Part shown: positions 16,044 to 25,079 of the stretch, piece by piece
Layout of the letters: every line of letters starts with the position of its first letter
Numbering within the stretch: position 1 is the stretch's first letter
Assembly (NCBI GenBank): GCA_029688905.1
Contig: JARULB010000002.1
Location: forward strand, 62,001-126,000
Direction: 5' to 3'
Length of the DNA: 64,000 nt
Source: Balneolales bacterium ANBcel1
Lineage (GTDB): Bacteria > Bacteroidota > Rhodothermia > Balneolales > Natronogracilivirgulaceae
The notes under the pieces: model-generated
What the model saw: only the letters and a program-made list of their open reading frames with translations
Told to the model about the DNA's origin: nothing
Databases searched by the model: none
Program-made: the position numbers and the translations under genes

Positions 16044-18584
16044 ATGAAATTATTTGTACTGTTTTTTCTGATAACCACAACTTCAGCCGATCCCGCCTAT
16101 TTCGAACAGGTTCAAACAAGGGCTGAATTGGGTGCCGATATCCAGGATGTCGCCTACGGTAACGGTGTTTTTGTAGCTGTTGAACGCGAGGGGAGCGGAG
16201 ACCCTCCCGGTATTTACGTTTCGGAGGATGGCAGGAACTGGAGCTTGACGCATGAACTCGAGGATGCCACCATTCAGGGCGTCACATTCCTGGAAGGCAC
16301 GTTTTACGTGTTTGGCAAATGGAGGGATGTGGAGGATATGTGGATGCCTGAGTACAGCACCATCTGGACTTCGGCCAATGGTATCGGATGGTCGGAGGCG
16401 TTCTCCGAAATAGTGGATGGGAATACGCAGTTTGGCGTCATGGATATCACCTATGGGGATGGCGCGTTTGTTGCCGCCATCAACGAACACCTTTACATCT
16501 CTACCGGGGGGATTGGTTCGTTTGCCAAAGTCACCGACTCCGATCAGTTCGGCTTGCAGAAAGTAGCTTACGGCAACGGCATTTTTGTAGCCTTGAATAC
16601 CATATCCAGATCCTGGGCCATTACCATGGCTTATTCCACCGACGGAATGGTATGGACCACTCTTCCGGATCAGCCCACTTCCGACGACCTCCAGTTTCTC
16701 AATGACCATTTTGTTACTCTGAGCAGTTCCGGAATGAGCATCTCTTATGACGGGGTGGCCTGGCAGGATATTTCGCAGGGAAGGGGAACCGGCATTGCCT
16801 ATGGCAACGGAATGTACATGATACCCGACCGGGGGGATTATACGTCACCTACCCGCGCGAGGTATTCCACGGATCTGGAACGGAATATTTCCAATATCTA
16901 CCGCATCGCTTCCGCTGACCCCGATATTTCGCGTGGCAATATCAGAGGGGTTGCCGCCGGAGAGGAAGGTTTTGTCCTGGCCGGTGATGTCGGGATTTTT
17001 TACGCGCCCTACGAACATGCCGGCGGATACCCCGCCATAACCGGGCCGGATATCGTCGATCTTGTGATAAACCAGCCTTTTGAACATACCGTACATACAA
17101 TCGGATTCAACCCCGACCGGCTCAGAACAAATCTGGAAGTTGGTGTTGACCTCCCGCCGGGGGTTACCAGAAATACGACCAGCTGGGGGGTACCGCTTAC
17201 GGAGGAAGCACCGCACATCTCCGGAGTTCCTGCTGAAACGGGAGATTGGCCTGTAATTCTCTATGCCTATGAAGACGGGCTTGGGGAAATGGGGCTCTAT
17301 GCCAAAAGAAAGGTTGTTTTCCGGGTCGTGGAACCTGCCGATGACGACGAGGATGAGGATGAGCAGTTGGTCCTTCAGTCACCCGATTTGCTGCAGCCGG
17401 AGCATGAATCCATCGACCAGGGTACAAACGTAACCTTTACATGGTCGCCTGTGCTGCATGCCGCAGATTATGAACTTCAGATTTCGACCAGTGCCTCTTT
17501 TGAATCCCTGATCGGTCTGGATCCGGCCGGTGCGGAAGTGATCGCCTCCGATTCTCCGAAGCAAGCCGGAGGGCTGCCGGAATCCGCCGGATGGATGGTT
17601 GCCAAAACCGTCGAAATACCCGATTATGATACCCGATATTACTGGCAGGTCAGAGCGGCAGCCGGAGATGTTTTCAGCGATTGGAGTGAAACCCGCAGTT
17701 TTACTACGGCCGGACCGCCCATTACAGCTACGGTGACTCCCGCAGCTCCGGCCAATGAAATGGTTGATGCCCCACTGCCTGCCGTGATCGAATGGAATGC
17801 ATTTGACCGGGCCGGCACCTATGACCTGCATGTATCGGAAGCATCGTCTTTTGAATACGCCTATGCCGTTTACGAATTTGATGGTACCCGTTATGAACTC
17901 CCGGATCTTAAAGACGCCACCGCTTACTTCTGGAGAGTTCGTGCCAGGGTGGATGATCATGTGACCGGCTGGTCTCCTGTATGGAGCTTTACGACCGAAT
18001 TGCGCGTTCCCGAAACACCTTACTGGGAGCCATGCAACGGCGAGGATAACGTGTCACTTACACCGTTGCTGGTATGGAGCGCTTCGGATCGCGCGGAAAC
18101 GTACCATTTGCAGCTTTCGGATGATGTGAATTTCAACCATCAGGTGCTGGATATGGAATCCATCGAGGGTCTGGAACATCAGGTGACCGGGGAACTGGCG
18201 GAAGGCACCACCTATTATTGGCGCATCCGGGCCGCAAACCGCAGTGGCTACAGCAACTGGTCTGATGTTCGCCATTTTACAACATTTATGCCGGTCGCCT
18301 CGGACCCGGAGCCTGCACCAATGGACTTCAAACTCTATCAGAATTATCCGAACCCCTTCAACCCGATTACCCGGATTCAGTACTCGATCCCTGAACAGGT
18401 TCGTGTTAAACTGTATGTTTACAATACGCTGGGCCGTCGGGTAGCCACCCTGGTGGATGACATCAAACCGCCTGGTATTTACTCGGAAATGTTTGATGCA
18501 GGCAACCGTCCCAGCGGCATCTACCTCCTGCACCTGCAAGCAGGGCCACACCATGAAACCCTGCAAATGACATTGTTGAAGTAG
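16044..18584 (+). CDS. Secreted propeller/FN3-repeat protein with T9SS C-terminal sorting domain
   Basis: An 846-residue exported protein with a signal peptide at residues 1-16. Residues ~25-330 hold repeated strands of the form AYGNGVFVAV / YSTDGMVWTTL, like BNR or sialidase-type propeller blades. A putative Ig-like domain follows to ~430, with an acidic linker (DDDEDEDEQ), then three FN3-like modules (~450-750) each ending YYWQVRAAA, YFWRVRARV or YYWRIRAAN plus an SFTT/HFTT strand. The last ~85 residues are a T9SS type A sorting domain (LYQNYPNPFNPITRIQYSI ... GIYLLHLQA), predicting export through the Por system and surface anchoring. ATG has a strong AGGAGGT at 16033-16039. Ligand unknown. 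Confidence 0.85.
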   Translation: MKLFVLFFLITTTSADPAYFEQVQTRAELGADIQDVAYGNGVFVAVEREGSGDPPGIYVSEDGRNWSLTHELEDATIQGVTFLEGTFYVFGKWRDVEDMWMPEYSTIWTSANGIGWSEAFSEIVDGNTQFGVMDITYGDGAFVAAINEHLYISTGGIGSFAKVTDSDQFGLQKVAYGNGIFVALNTISRSWAITMAYSTDGMVWTTLPDQPTSDDLQFLNDHFVTLSSSGMSISYDGVAWQDISQGRGTGIAYGNGMYMIPDRGDYTSPTRARYSTDLERNISNIYRIASADPDISRGNIRGVAAGEEGFVLAGDVGIFYAPYEHAGGYPAITGPDIVDLVINQPFEHTVHTIGFNPDRLRTNLEVGVDLPPGVTRNTTSWGVPLTEEAPHISGVPAETGDWPVILYAYEDGLGEMGLYAKRKVVFRVVEPADDDEDEDEQLVLQSPDLLQPEHESIDQGTNVTFTWSPVLHAADYELQISTSASFESLIGLDPAGAEVIASDSPKQAGGLPESAGWMVAKTVEIPDYDTRYYWQVRAAAGDVFSDWSETRSFTTAGPPITATVTPAAPANEMVDAPLPAVIEWNAFDRAGTYDLHVSEASSFEYAYAVYEFDGTRYELPDLKDATAYFWRVRARVDDHVTGWSPVWSFTTELRVPETPYWEPCNGEDNVSLTPLLVWSASDRAETYHLQLSDDVNFNHQVLDMESIEGLEHQVTGELAEGTTYYWRIRAANRSGYSNWSDVRHFTTFMPVASDPEPAPMDFKLYQNYPNPFNPITRIQYSIPEQVRVKLYVYNTLGRRVATLVDDIKPPGIYSEMFDAGNRPSGIYLLHLQAGPHHETLQMTLLK

Positions 18585-18751
18585 GTGAGCCACGCGTCTT
18601 CGGAGACCTCGGTGAGCATACAACCGCCGGTCTCATCTTCGGCTTCGGCGATGCGCTCCTGGGTCAGGACATGGCGTACCCGTACCCGGGACCACCATTG
18701 CCCGGTGTCGTAGGTGGTTTCGGCGCACAGACGCATTGTGAGGTCTCGCAT
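18585..18751 (-). other. Unassigned ORF fragment, perhaps a decayed mobile-element gene
   Basis: In this gap the minus strand has an open frame MRDLTMRLCAETTYDTGQ... continuing RVRVRHVLTQERIAEAEDET and then GGCMLTEVSEDAW, which reads like protein rather than random sequence. It runs into the 3' end of the gene at 16044 without a stop, so it cannot be a whole gene. The style loosely recalls the region before the second catalytic strand of IS4/IS1634-like transposases, but I cannot confirm that, and no terminal repeats were found. Confidence 0.22.
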
Positions 18752-18814
18752 TTGACCGTTTCACGAAAGCGGTGTAAATTTGAAGGCTGTAGCAACACTC
18801 ATCACCCCCTCACC

Positions 18815-19690
18815 ATGATTCCCCTTCCCAAGGCTCTTTTTTTTACTTCGGCCGCTCTGTTATTATTTGCCTCTGTGAGCGCCGGACAATACGCCGAACA
18901 TGCGCTTTTTGAAGCGGAACGGCAGGATACGCTGAATGTCCTCCACGAGGATGCGGAAGTTGATCCCGCCAATGATGGCGAGTTCGGTAATACCGCGGCA
19001 AGCGGTAACGACGCGACACCGGAGCCGCCCGATGGGGGCGACACGCTGACAGCGGCGGAAGCCGACGATGCGCATGGCCCGGAGGCGCCGAACCCATCCG
19101 CCGACACCATTCATGAAACCGCACTTCGGGCCGCGTCCCCGCTGCAGAGAACCGGACGCAACGCCGTGTTTGCCGAGGTGCTGGGCAGCGCGATCAACCT
19201 CTACGCCATTTATTATGAACGCGCCCTGCGAGAGAACCTCCACGCCAGAATCGGCGCGTCCTGGATCGGCTACTCGGACCAGGTCCGGTATGAGGATCGC
19301 GGCGAAGACCTGTTTTTCGATCTGTATACCATTCCGGCCGGACTCAGCCTCACCCTCTTCGAAGGAATCAACCAGCTGGAACTCGGGGTCGGCCTCACGT
19401 TTTTCTCGATGAAGTTCGAGGGCGGACCGTTCGACCTCGGTTATAATGATGTGGAACTGGGGAACCGCTACAAGGGAGTGGCCGTGACCACAGTCATCGG
19501 CTACCGCGTGTCGGTCCACAACTACCTGTTTCGAATCGGACTCTCTCCGCATTACATGATCACCATCAACAGCGAACTTTCCGGCTTTTTTGATGAACTG
19601 AAAGATCGCGGCGCCCTCGACCTGCATGATTACCTCGATTTTAAAGGGTTTCGCATGATTCCCGGCCTCAGCTTTGGAAGGACCTTTTGA
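18815..19690 (+). CDS. Small outer-membrane beta-barrel protein, unknown function
   Basis: A 291-residue protein with a signal peptide (residues 3-23, ALFFTSAALLLFASVSAGQ). An acidic, low-complexity linker of about 85 residues follows, rich in D, E, A and P. The C-terminal ~170 residues look like an eight-strand-type barrel: VFAEVLGSAINLYAIYYERA, ARIGASWIGYSD, YTIPAGLSLTLFEGINQLEL and a final MIPGLSFGRTF. The family resembles unnamed Bacteroidota porin-like proteins beginning with a LGS...YSVNYE-like strand. An in-frame upstream start at 18671 is rejected because it puts 48 residues before the signal peptide. The stop overlaps the next start (TGATG), so expression with the CotH gene is likely. 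Confidence 0.75.
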   Translation: MIPLPKALFFTSAALLLFASVSAGQYAEHALFEAERQDTLNVLHEDAEVDPANDGEFGNTAASGNDATPEPPDGGDTLTAAEADDAHGPEAPNPSADTIHETALRAASPLQRTGRNAVFAEVLGSAINLYAIYYERALRENLHARIGASWIGYSDQVRYEDRGEDLFFDLYTIPAGLSLTLFEGINQLELGVGLTFFSMKFEGGPFDLGYNDVELGNRYKGVAVTTVIGYRVSVHNYLFRIGLSPHYMITINSELSGFFDELKDRGALDLHDYLDFKGFRMIPGLSFGRTF

Positions 19691-22600
19691 TGTCTCATTG
19701 TACTGAAATTCAAAGCTCCCGGCACCGCCTGCCGCCACCTGATCGCGGAATAGCCCCGCTATCGGCAACAATGGCCATCACCGCAAATGCAGCGGCACTG
19801 TTTGCGTTTCTTTTTCTTGCCTTTACGGCAGGTACCGGCACCGCCATCGGAAACGAAGGCGGAGGCGAAATGACCGGTGTCGTTATTAACGAGGTGCTTT
19901 CCTCCAACGGAAGCGGTATCGAGGACGAGGACGGCGATACTGTCCCCTGGATCGAACTTTATAACGCCGGCGACCAGCCGGTCTCCCTGCACTATTACGG
20001 ACTGTCTGACGATTACTCGCGGCCCTGGCGCTGGGTGATGCCGGATGTCACCCTCCAGCCCGGTGAGTTTCTGTTGATCTTCGCCTCCGGAAAGAACCGG
20101 TCGGATCCGGCCGCGCCCCTGCACACCAACTTCCGCGTCAGCCAGTCGGGGGAGGAGGTGGTGCTTACCGATGTCAACGGCCGGCGGATCGACCACATCC
20201 CGCCCACATTTATCCCCACCGACGTATCGTACGGCCGCTATCCCGACGGCTCGGATCACCTGGAGTTTTTCGACCGGCCGACTCCCGGCGAACCCAATGT
20301 CTCATCCGGATTCGACGAACTGCTTGAACCGCCTTCGTTTTCCCATACCGGAGGTTTCTACACGGAGGACTTCGATCTGGAGCTTTCAACCCCATCCACC
20401 GGAGCGGTGATCCGCTACACGCTGGACGGCTCCGAACCCGACAGTACCAGTCCGGTGCTGGATGGACCCATCCGCATCACCGACCGCACCCCGCTGCCCA
20501 ACAACCTCTCCATGATCGTAACGGCGCCCCTGGACGGTGTGCATATTCTGGGATTTTATCCCGAGTGGCCCGACGGGCAGGTGTTCAAGGGCAATGTGGT
20601 GCGAGCCCGAGTGTTCCGCCCCGGAAGCCGGCCTTCCCGCACCGCCACGCACTCCTTTTTTGTGGACAGGCGCGGCGGCGACCGCTACCATATGCCGGTG
20701 GTCTCTATCGTCACCGATTCGCTCCACCTGTTTGGTTACGAAACCGGCATCTATGTTCCGGGTATCGTTCACGACTACCGCGACCGGCTTGACGAACTCC
20801 CGTTTGAGGTGTATGAGAAGCTCTATGATGCCGATGAGCACCTGGTGGGCAATTACAGTCAGCGTGGACATGACTGGGAGCGGCCCGCCTCGTTTGAGTT
20901 TTTTGACGAGCAGGGCGGACGCGTCCACTCCCAGGATATCGGTATCCGGATTCACGGCGGCGGCTCCAGGGCGCTGACCCAGAAGTCGCTGCGCCTCTAT
21001 GCCCGCAACGAATATGGAGAGAACCGGTTCCGTTTTCAGGTGTTCCCGGATCTCCCGCACCGGGAGTACAACCGGCTTATTCTTCGTAATTCCGGCCAGG
21101 ATTTCTTCGTGCGCTCCACCATGTTCCGCGACGCCTTCATGCAGAAGCTCATTGGGGGACTCAATTTCGACACCCAGGCCTACCGGCCTTCCGTCGTGTT
21201 TATCAACGGCGAATACTGGGGGATCCACAACATTCGGGAGCGGTACGACGAAGATTACCTGGCGCGAACCTACGGCGTGGATCCCGGCCGTGTGCAGATG
21301 CTGAACGATAGTGCGGAGGTGGATATCGGCAGCAACGAACACTATCTGGCGATGATGGACTTTGTCGCGGAGCGTGATCCCGCCGACCCGGCGAATTATG
21401 AACACATCCGCACCATGATGGATGTCGACAACTACCTGGATTATCTGGTGGCGCAAGCGTTTATCCGCAATGTGGACTGGCCCGGCAACAATATCGAGTA
21501 CTGGCGGCTCGATACGGAGTACGATCCCGACACGCCGCCCGGCCACGACGGCCGATGGCGGTGGCTCATGATCGACACCGACGCCGGGTTCGGCCTGCTG
21601 AACCCCTGGAGGGTGGAAAGCTTCGATATGATCAACCACATGACCAGCGACCGGTACGACGACTGGCCCAACCCCGAATGGTCCACCCGGCTGATCCGCC
21701 GCATGATGAGGTACGAGGAGTTTCGCAACGAGTTTATCAACCGGTCGGCCGATTACATGAACACCCTGTTTCACCCCGACCACGTGATTCCGCTGATTGA
21801 CCGGTTCGAGGAGAACCTGGAGCCGGTGATCGAGGAACATATCCGCCGCTGGGGGCAGATCGCGTCCAAAGAGCGCTGGCATTTCAATGTCGAGCGCATG
21901 CGCGAATTTGCCCGAAAACGGCCCGGCTATAACAGGGAGCACATCCGCAGGCATTTCGGGTTGCGGGGGATGGCCGACCTGACTGTCGACGTGTCCGGGC
22001 TGCACAAGGGCAGGGTGCAGGTGAACCGCCTTGTGATCGATGGCGAGACTGAAGGGCCCGCAGCGCGCCGCGAAAGTCCCTACCCGTGGAAAGGCCGTTA
22101 CTTTGCCGATGTCCCGGTCCGGGTCACCGTCCTGCCGTACGACGGGTACCGGTTTTCACACTGGGAGGGGACCGGCATCAAAAATGCCTCCATTGTGTCG
22201 GGCTACAGCGGATCCTCCGCCATCGATTCCGATACCCTCACGCTGATTTTCGCCCCCGACCGGCATGTCGAACTCAAAGCGGTGTTTGTCCCTGATGAAA
22301 CATCCCTGCCGGGCCTTCCCGCCGCACACCCGCTGGTCGAAGGAGATTACCGGATGGATCGCTGGGATCCGGATGCCGATCCGGGTTCATGGCCCGACAA
22401 TATGGTCTTCCAGTATATGGCCGATCCCGAACCCGGACTGGACTCCCCCGCCGCAGGAGTGGCCGGCGGAGCCTATAATCTTTCTTCCAGAACACGTATT
22501 AACGGAATGGGGGAAAAGGGGTTCTCATTTATAAACACATCCAGCCTGGAGGGCAATCCGGGCTTCCCCGGCCTGCGGCTCGGAGCGGCGGTTCTGGCTC

Positions 22601-23232
22601 TGGATACCCGCGAAATGAAGGAGGTGAGCGTGAGCTGGACCGGAGGCACCGTGGAGCCGAACTCCAGAGTATATCACCTGCGTCTGCAGCATCGGATAGG
22701 CAGTGACGGCGAGTTCCGGGATGTCGTCGATGAGTCGGGCGAGCCGGTTGAGTACGAACGCCACCATGAAGCGGGGCACAGCCGGCGTTTCCGCGATATC
22801 CGGCTGCCGGACGCCACGGCCAACAAACCCAGGGTGGAGTTGCGCTGGAAATATTACTACACCGGAATCCGCAAGGACGATGAGAGCGGGGCGCGTTCAC
22901 GCCTGCGGGTAGGGGAGATTCATGTGACCGGACGGTACGCCCGGGAATACGACGGGCAGCCTGTCGAGAAGAACCGGGTGCTGGCCAATTATCCGAACCC
23001 GTTCAACCAGAACACGTTCATTCAGTTTCAGCTCGAGGAGGAGACAACGGTCGCCGTTTCACTGTTTGACGTGAGCGGCCGGAAGGTGATGAGGGTCCGG
23101 GAACGGATGCGGCTTTCTGCGGGACACCATGCCATCCGTGTGGATGCCTCGGGACTCTCCAGCGGCATGTACCTGTATCGCGTGGAAACACCGGATTGGA
23201 TCGGGCACGGGAAAATGACACTCATCCGGTGA
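19690..23232 (+). CDS. Secreted CotH-kinase protein with lamin-tail, chitobiase-C and T9SS domains
   Basis: A protein of about 1180 residues. A signal-like hydrophobic stretch (AALFAFLFLAFTAGTGTAIG) lies at residues ~34-53; a second possible ATG at 19771 would shorten the leader. A lamin-tail domain follows (VVINEVLSSNGSGIEDEDGD, WIELYNAG). Next is a chitobiase/beta-hexosaminidase C-terminal-like module (IRYTLDGSEPDSTSP). The CotH kinase domain has IGIRIHGGGSRALTQKSLRL, NGEYWGIHNIRERYD and the metal-binding WLMIDTDAGFGLL. The end is a T9SS sorting domain (NYPNPFNQNTFIQF ... GMYLYRVE). CotH proteins are atypical kinases that phosphorylate secreted proteins. Here the kinase would sit on the cell surface; substrate unknown. 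Its start overlaps the stop of the barrel gene. Confidence 0.87.
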   Translation: MSHCTEIQSSRHRLPPPDRGIAPLSATMAITANAAALFAFLFLAFTAGTGTAIGNEGGGEMTGVVINEVLSSNGSGIEDEDGDTVPWIELYNAGDQPVSLHYYGLSDDYSRPWRWVMPDVTLQPGEFLLIFASGKNRSDPAAPLHTNFRVSQSGEEVVLTDVNGRRIDHIPPTFIPTDVSYGRYPDGSDHLEFFDRPTPGEPNVSSGFDELLEPPSFSHTGGFYTEDFDLELSTPSTGAVIRYTLDGSEPDSTSPVLDGPIRITDRTPLPNNLSMIVTAPLDGVHILGFYPEWPDGQVFKGNVVRARVFRPGSRPSRTATHSFFVDRRGGDRYHMPVVSIVTDSLHLFGYETGIYVPGIVHDYRDRLDELPFEVYEKLYDADEHLVGNYSQRGHDWERPASFEFFDEQGGRVHSQDIGIRIHGGGSRALTQKSLRLYARNEYGENRFRFQVFPDLPHREYNRLILRNSGQDFFVRSTMFRDAFMQKLIGGLNFDTQAYRPSVVFINGEYWGIHNIRERYDEDYLARTYGVDPGRVQMLNDSAEVDIGSNEHYLAMMDFVAERDPADPANYEHIRTMMDVDNYLDYLVAQAFIRNVDWPGNNIEYWRLDTEYDPDTPPGHDGRWRWLMIDTDAGFGLLNPWRVESFDMINHMTSDRYDDWPNPEWSTRLIRRMMRYEEFRNEFINRSADYMNTLFHPDHVIPLIDRFEENLEPVIEEHIRRWGQIASKERWHFNVERMREFARKRPGYNREHIRRHFGLRGMADLTVDVSGLHKGRVQVNRLVIDGETEGPAARRESPYPWKGRYFADVPVRVTVLPYDGYRFSHWEGTGIKNASIVSGYSGSSAIDSDTLTLIFAPDRHVELKAVFVPDETSLPGLPAAHPLVEGDYRMDRWDPDADPGSWPDNMVFQYMADPEPGLDSPAAGVAGGAYNLSSRTRINGMGEKGFSFINTSSLEGNPGFPGLRLGAAVLALDTREMKEVSVSWTGGTVEPNSRVYHLRLQHRIGSDGEFRDVVDESGEPVEYERHHEAGHSRRFRDIRLPDATANKPRVELRWKYYYTGIRKDDESGARSRLRVGEIHVTGRYAREYDGQPVEKNRVLANYPNPFNQNTFIQFQLEEETTVAVSLFDVSGRKVMRVRERMRLSAGHHAIRVDASGLSSGMYLYRVETPDWIGHGKMTLIR

Positions 23233-23291
23233 TTGTTTGACATGCGGGCAAACACGACCAGGTATGCCTGACGGCCCGCCCCTCCCGGCCA

Positions 23292-23528
23292 TCACTCGAT
23301 GGTTTCTTTATGCTTGGCCGCGGTTTTGTCACCCGGCCGGTGGTGCTGTCCGGAGCCGTTCTTGAAAATCCCGGATTTGCGTACCAGATACTTCCTGCCG
23401 CAGCACTCCATGTGAACCACAGGTACAATAAGACTAAGCGCCCTGTGCCACCGTTTTCTCTTGATGCGCATCATGGGCATGCCGCACTCGCTGCATATGT
23501 TGCTGTTCTTGATCACAATGATACCCAC
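23292..23528 (-). CDS. Small zinc-ribbon protein, unknown function
   Basis: A 78-residue basic protein starting at GTG 23528 (no ATG in frame). Two cysteine pairs form a ribbon: CSECGMPMMRIKRKRWHR and, after a short hydrophobic stretch, HMECCGRKYLVRK. The CxxC...CC pattern and the rich Arg/Lys content suggest zinc binding, perhaps to nucleic acid. The C-terminal 25 residues are hydrophilic and probably disordered. It is divergent from the phosphatase lipoprotein gene. Confidence 0.65.
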   Translation of the reverse strand: MGIIVIKNSNICSECGMPMMRIKRKRWHRALSLIVPVVHMECCGRKYLVRKSGIFKNGSGQHHRPGDKTAAKHKETIE

Positions 23529-23768
23529 AATAGTAATGAGTGATGAATATGTATAAAAAACAGATAGATAAAGAATTAATATATCTGGTTGACTATTAAA
23601 CTATATTACAAAAAACGCAGCGCGTTGCATAGTTCTTCTGCAAATTAAAATGGCCCATTTTGTTGCTTATCCGGCACCTTTGTGATTTATTAAAAAAAAA
23701 TAATGCACGGAATGCCCAACCGAAGTGTTTTCACAGGCACAATTTCATGTAAACAATAGGACAAACCT

Positions 23769-25046
23769 ATGGTATTCATTGTTTTAGTACTTCTGGTTTT
23801 TGTAGGCGGGTGCACCTTTTCCTCCAGTGTGACGCCCGAGCCTCCGGGGTCGTTTCTGCTTTCCTGGCAGCAGGATCCGGCGACGACCATGACCATCGAC
23901 TGGCATCCCGAAGCGGATGCCCACAGCTGGCTGGAATATCGCAAGCGGGGGGAGGATGAGTGGATCTTCGCGGAGGGCGCGTCCCTGACGATCCCCGGAT
24001 CACCGCGCCGGTTGATGCGTGAAGAGCTCACAGGCCTGGAACCGCAGTCCTATTATGAATTTCGATTCTCCGGCGCCGATCCGGTATACTCGTTCCGGAC
24101 CATGCCACGGCAAGCCGATCGCCCCATCCGCTTTATCGCAGGCGGAGATGTCATGCACCACCGCCAGTGGATGCAGCGTACCGCGGAAGCGGCAATGCAG
24201 GTGACCGGAGAGGAGGCCGATTTTGCCGTTCTCGGCGGTGACCTGGCCTATGCCGACGGCCTGGCGCGCAAGGCGTTTCGCTGGTTCGACTATTTCGAGG
24301 TATGGTCCGAGACCATGATTACCCCCACCGGAAGAGTGATCCCCCACATTGCGGCGATCGGCAATCACGAAGTGGTCGAACAGTTCGTGTACCGATACCC
24401 GGCGGCGGAATACGAACGGCCGGACTTTGCCCTGCGCGAGGCGCCCTATTTCTCCCGCTTTATCCCGTTTCCAGGGGCGCAGGGGTATGGGGTGCTGGAT
24501 TTCGGTGAATATCTCAGCCTGTTTATTCTGGATTCCGGACACCTGAATTTTATCGAAGGCCGGCAGACGGAGTGGCTGGAGTACGAACTGTCCCGGCGCC
24601 CGGACACCCGGCACATCATTCCGGTCTATCATGTGCCCGCCTGGCCCTCTTTCCGTGATAAGGACTCCTTCCTGTCACGCACCGTCCGGGAGCAGTGGGT
24701 GCCGCGTTTTGAGGATCATGGCGTGCGGCTGGCCCTGGAGCACCACGACCATACCTTCAAACGGACCCATCCGATCAGAAATAATCAAATAGACGAAACC
24801 GGGATCTATTATGTCGGCGACGGGGCCTGGGGAGTCCGGCTCCGGCAGCCGCGTACCGATGAGGAGGGAAACCTGCCCTGGTACATTGCCAAAGCCGATT
24901 CGGTATTCAATTTTGCCGTGGTGGAGATCGACGGCGATGATCTGCGGGTGGAGATGTTTGACGAAGGCGCACGGCTGCTCGACCGGTTCGAGATCACCGG
25001 GGCCGGAAGAACAGAACCCGTCATACGCGCGGAGCGTGCGAAATAA
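23769..25046 (+). CDS. Purple-acid-phosphatase-like metallophosphoesterase lipoprotein
   Basis: A 425-residue exported lipoprotein (signal peptide with VLLVFVGGC, mature Cys15). An FN3-like purple acid phosphatase N-terminal domain (~30-115, ending LEPQSYYEFRFSG) precedes a calcineurin-like domain. Metal motifs: FIAGGDVMHHRQW, LGGDLAYADG, AIGNHEV, IIPVYHVPAWPSF and LALEHHDHTFKR (the GHxH-type block, here with EHHDH). The first block has D but lacks the usual DxG spacing, so the active site is slightly unusual. It probably hydrolyses phosphate esters in the periplasm or at the surface. It is convergent with the channel gene 33 bp away. Confidence 0.85.
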   Translation: MVFIVLVLLVFVGGCTFSSSVTPEPPGSFLLSWQQDPATTMTIDWHPEADAHSWLEYRKRGEDEWIFAEGASLTIPGSPRRLMREELTGLEPQSYYEFRFSGADPVYSFRTMPRQADRPIRFIAGGDVMHHRQWMQRTAEAAMQVTGEEADFAVLGGDLAYADGLARKAFRWFDYFEVWSETMITPTGRVIPHIAAIGNHEVVEQFVYRYPAAEYERPDFALREAPYFSRFIPFPGAQGYGVLDFGEYLSLFILDSGHLNFIEGRQTEWLEYELSRRPDTRHIIPVYHVPAWPSFRDKDSFLSRTVREQWVPRFEDHGVRLALEHHDHTFKRTHPIRNNQIDETGIYYVGDGAWGVRLRQPRTDEEGNLPWYIAKADSVFNFAVVEIDGDDLRVEMFDEGARLLDRFEITGAGRTEPVIRAERAK

Positions 25047-25079
25047 AAACAGGCCTTTCGCGCCGACAGGAGGTAGCTG

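Noticed and set aside
20386-22005. 539-codon minus-strand frame inside the CotH gene
   Set aside because: Shadow of the plus-strand gene: biased His/Val/Gly composition, no domain motifs.
23651-23666. Second sigma-54-like site TGGCCCATTTTGTTGC
   Set aside because: The GG and GC elements are 11 bp apart instead of the required 10.
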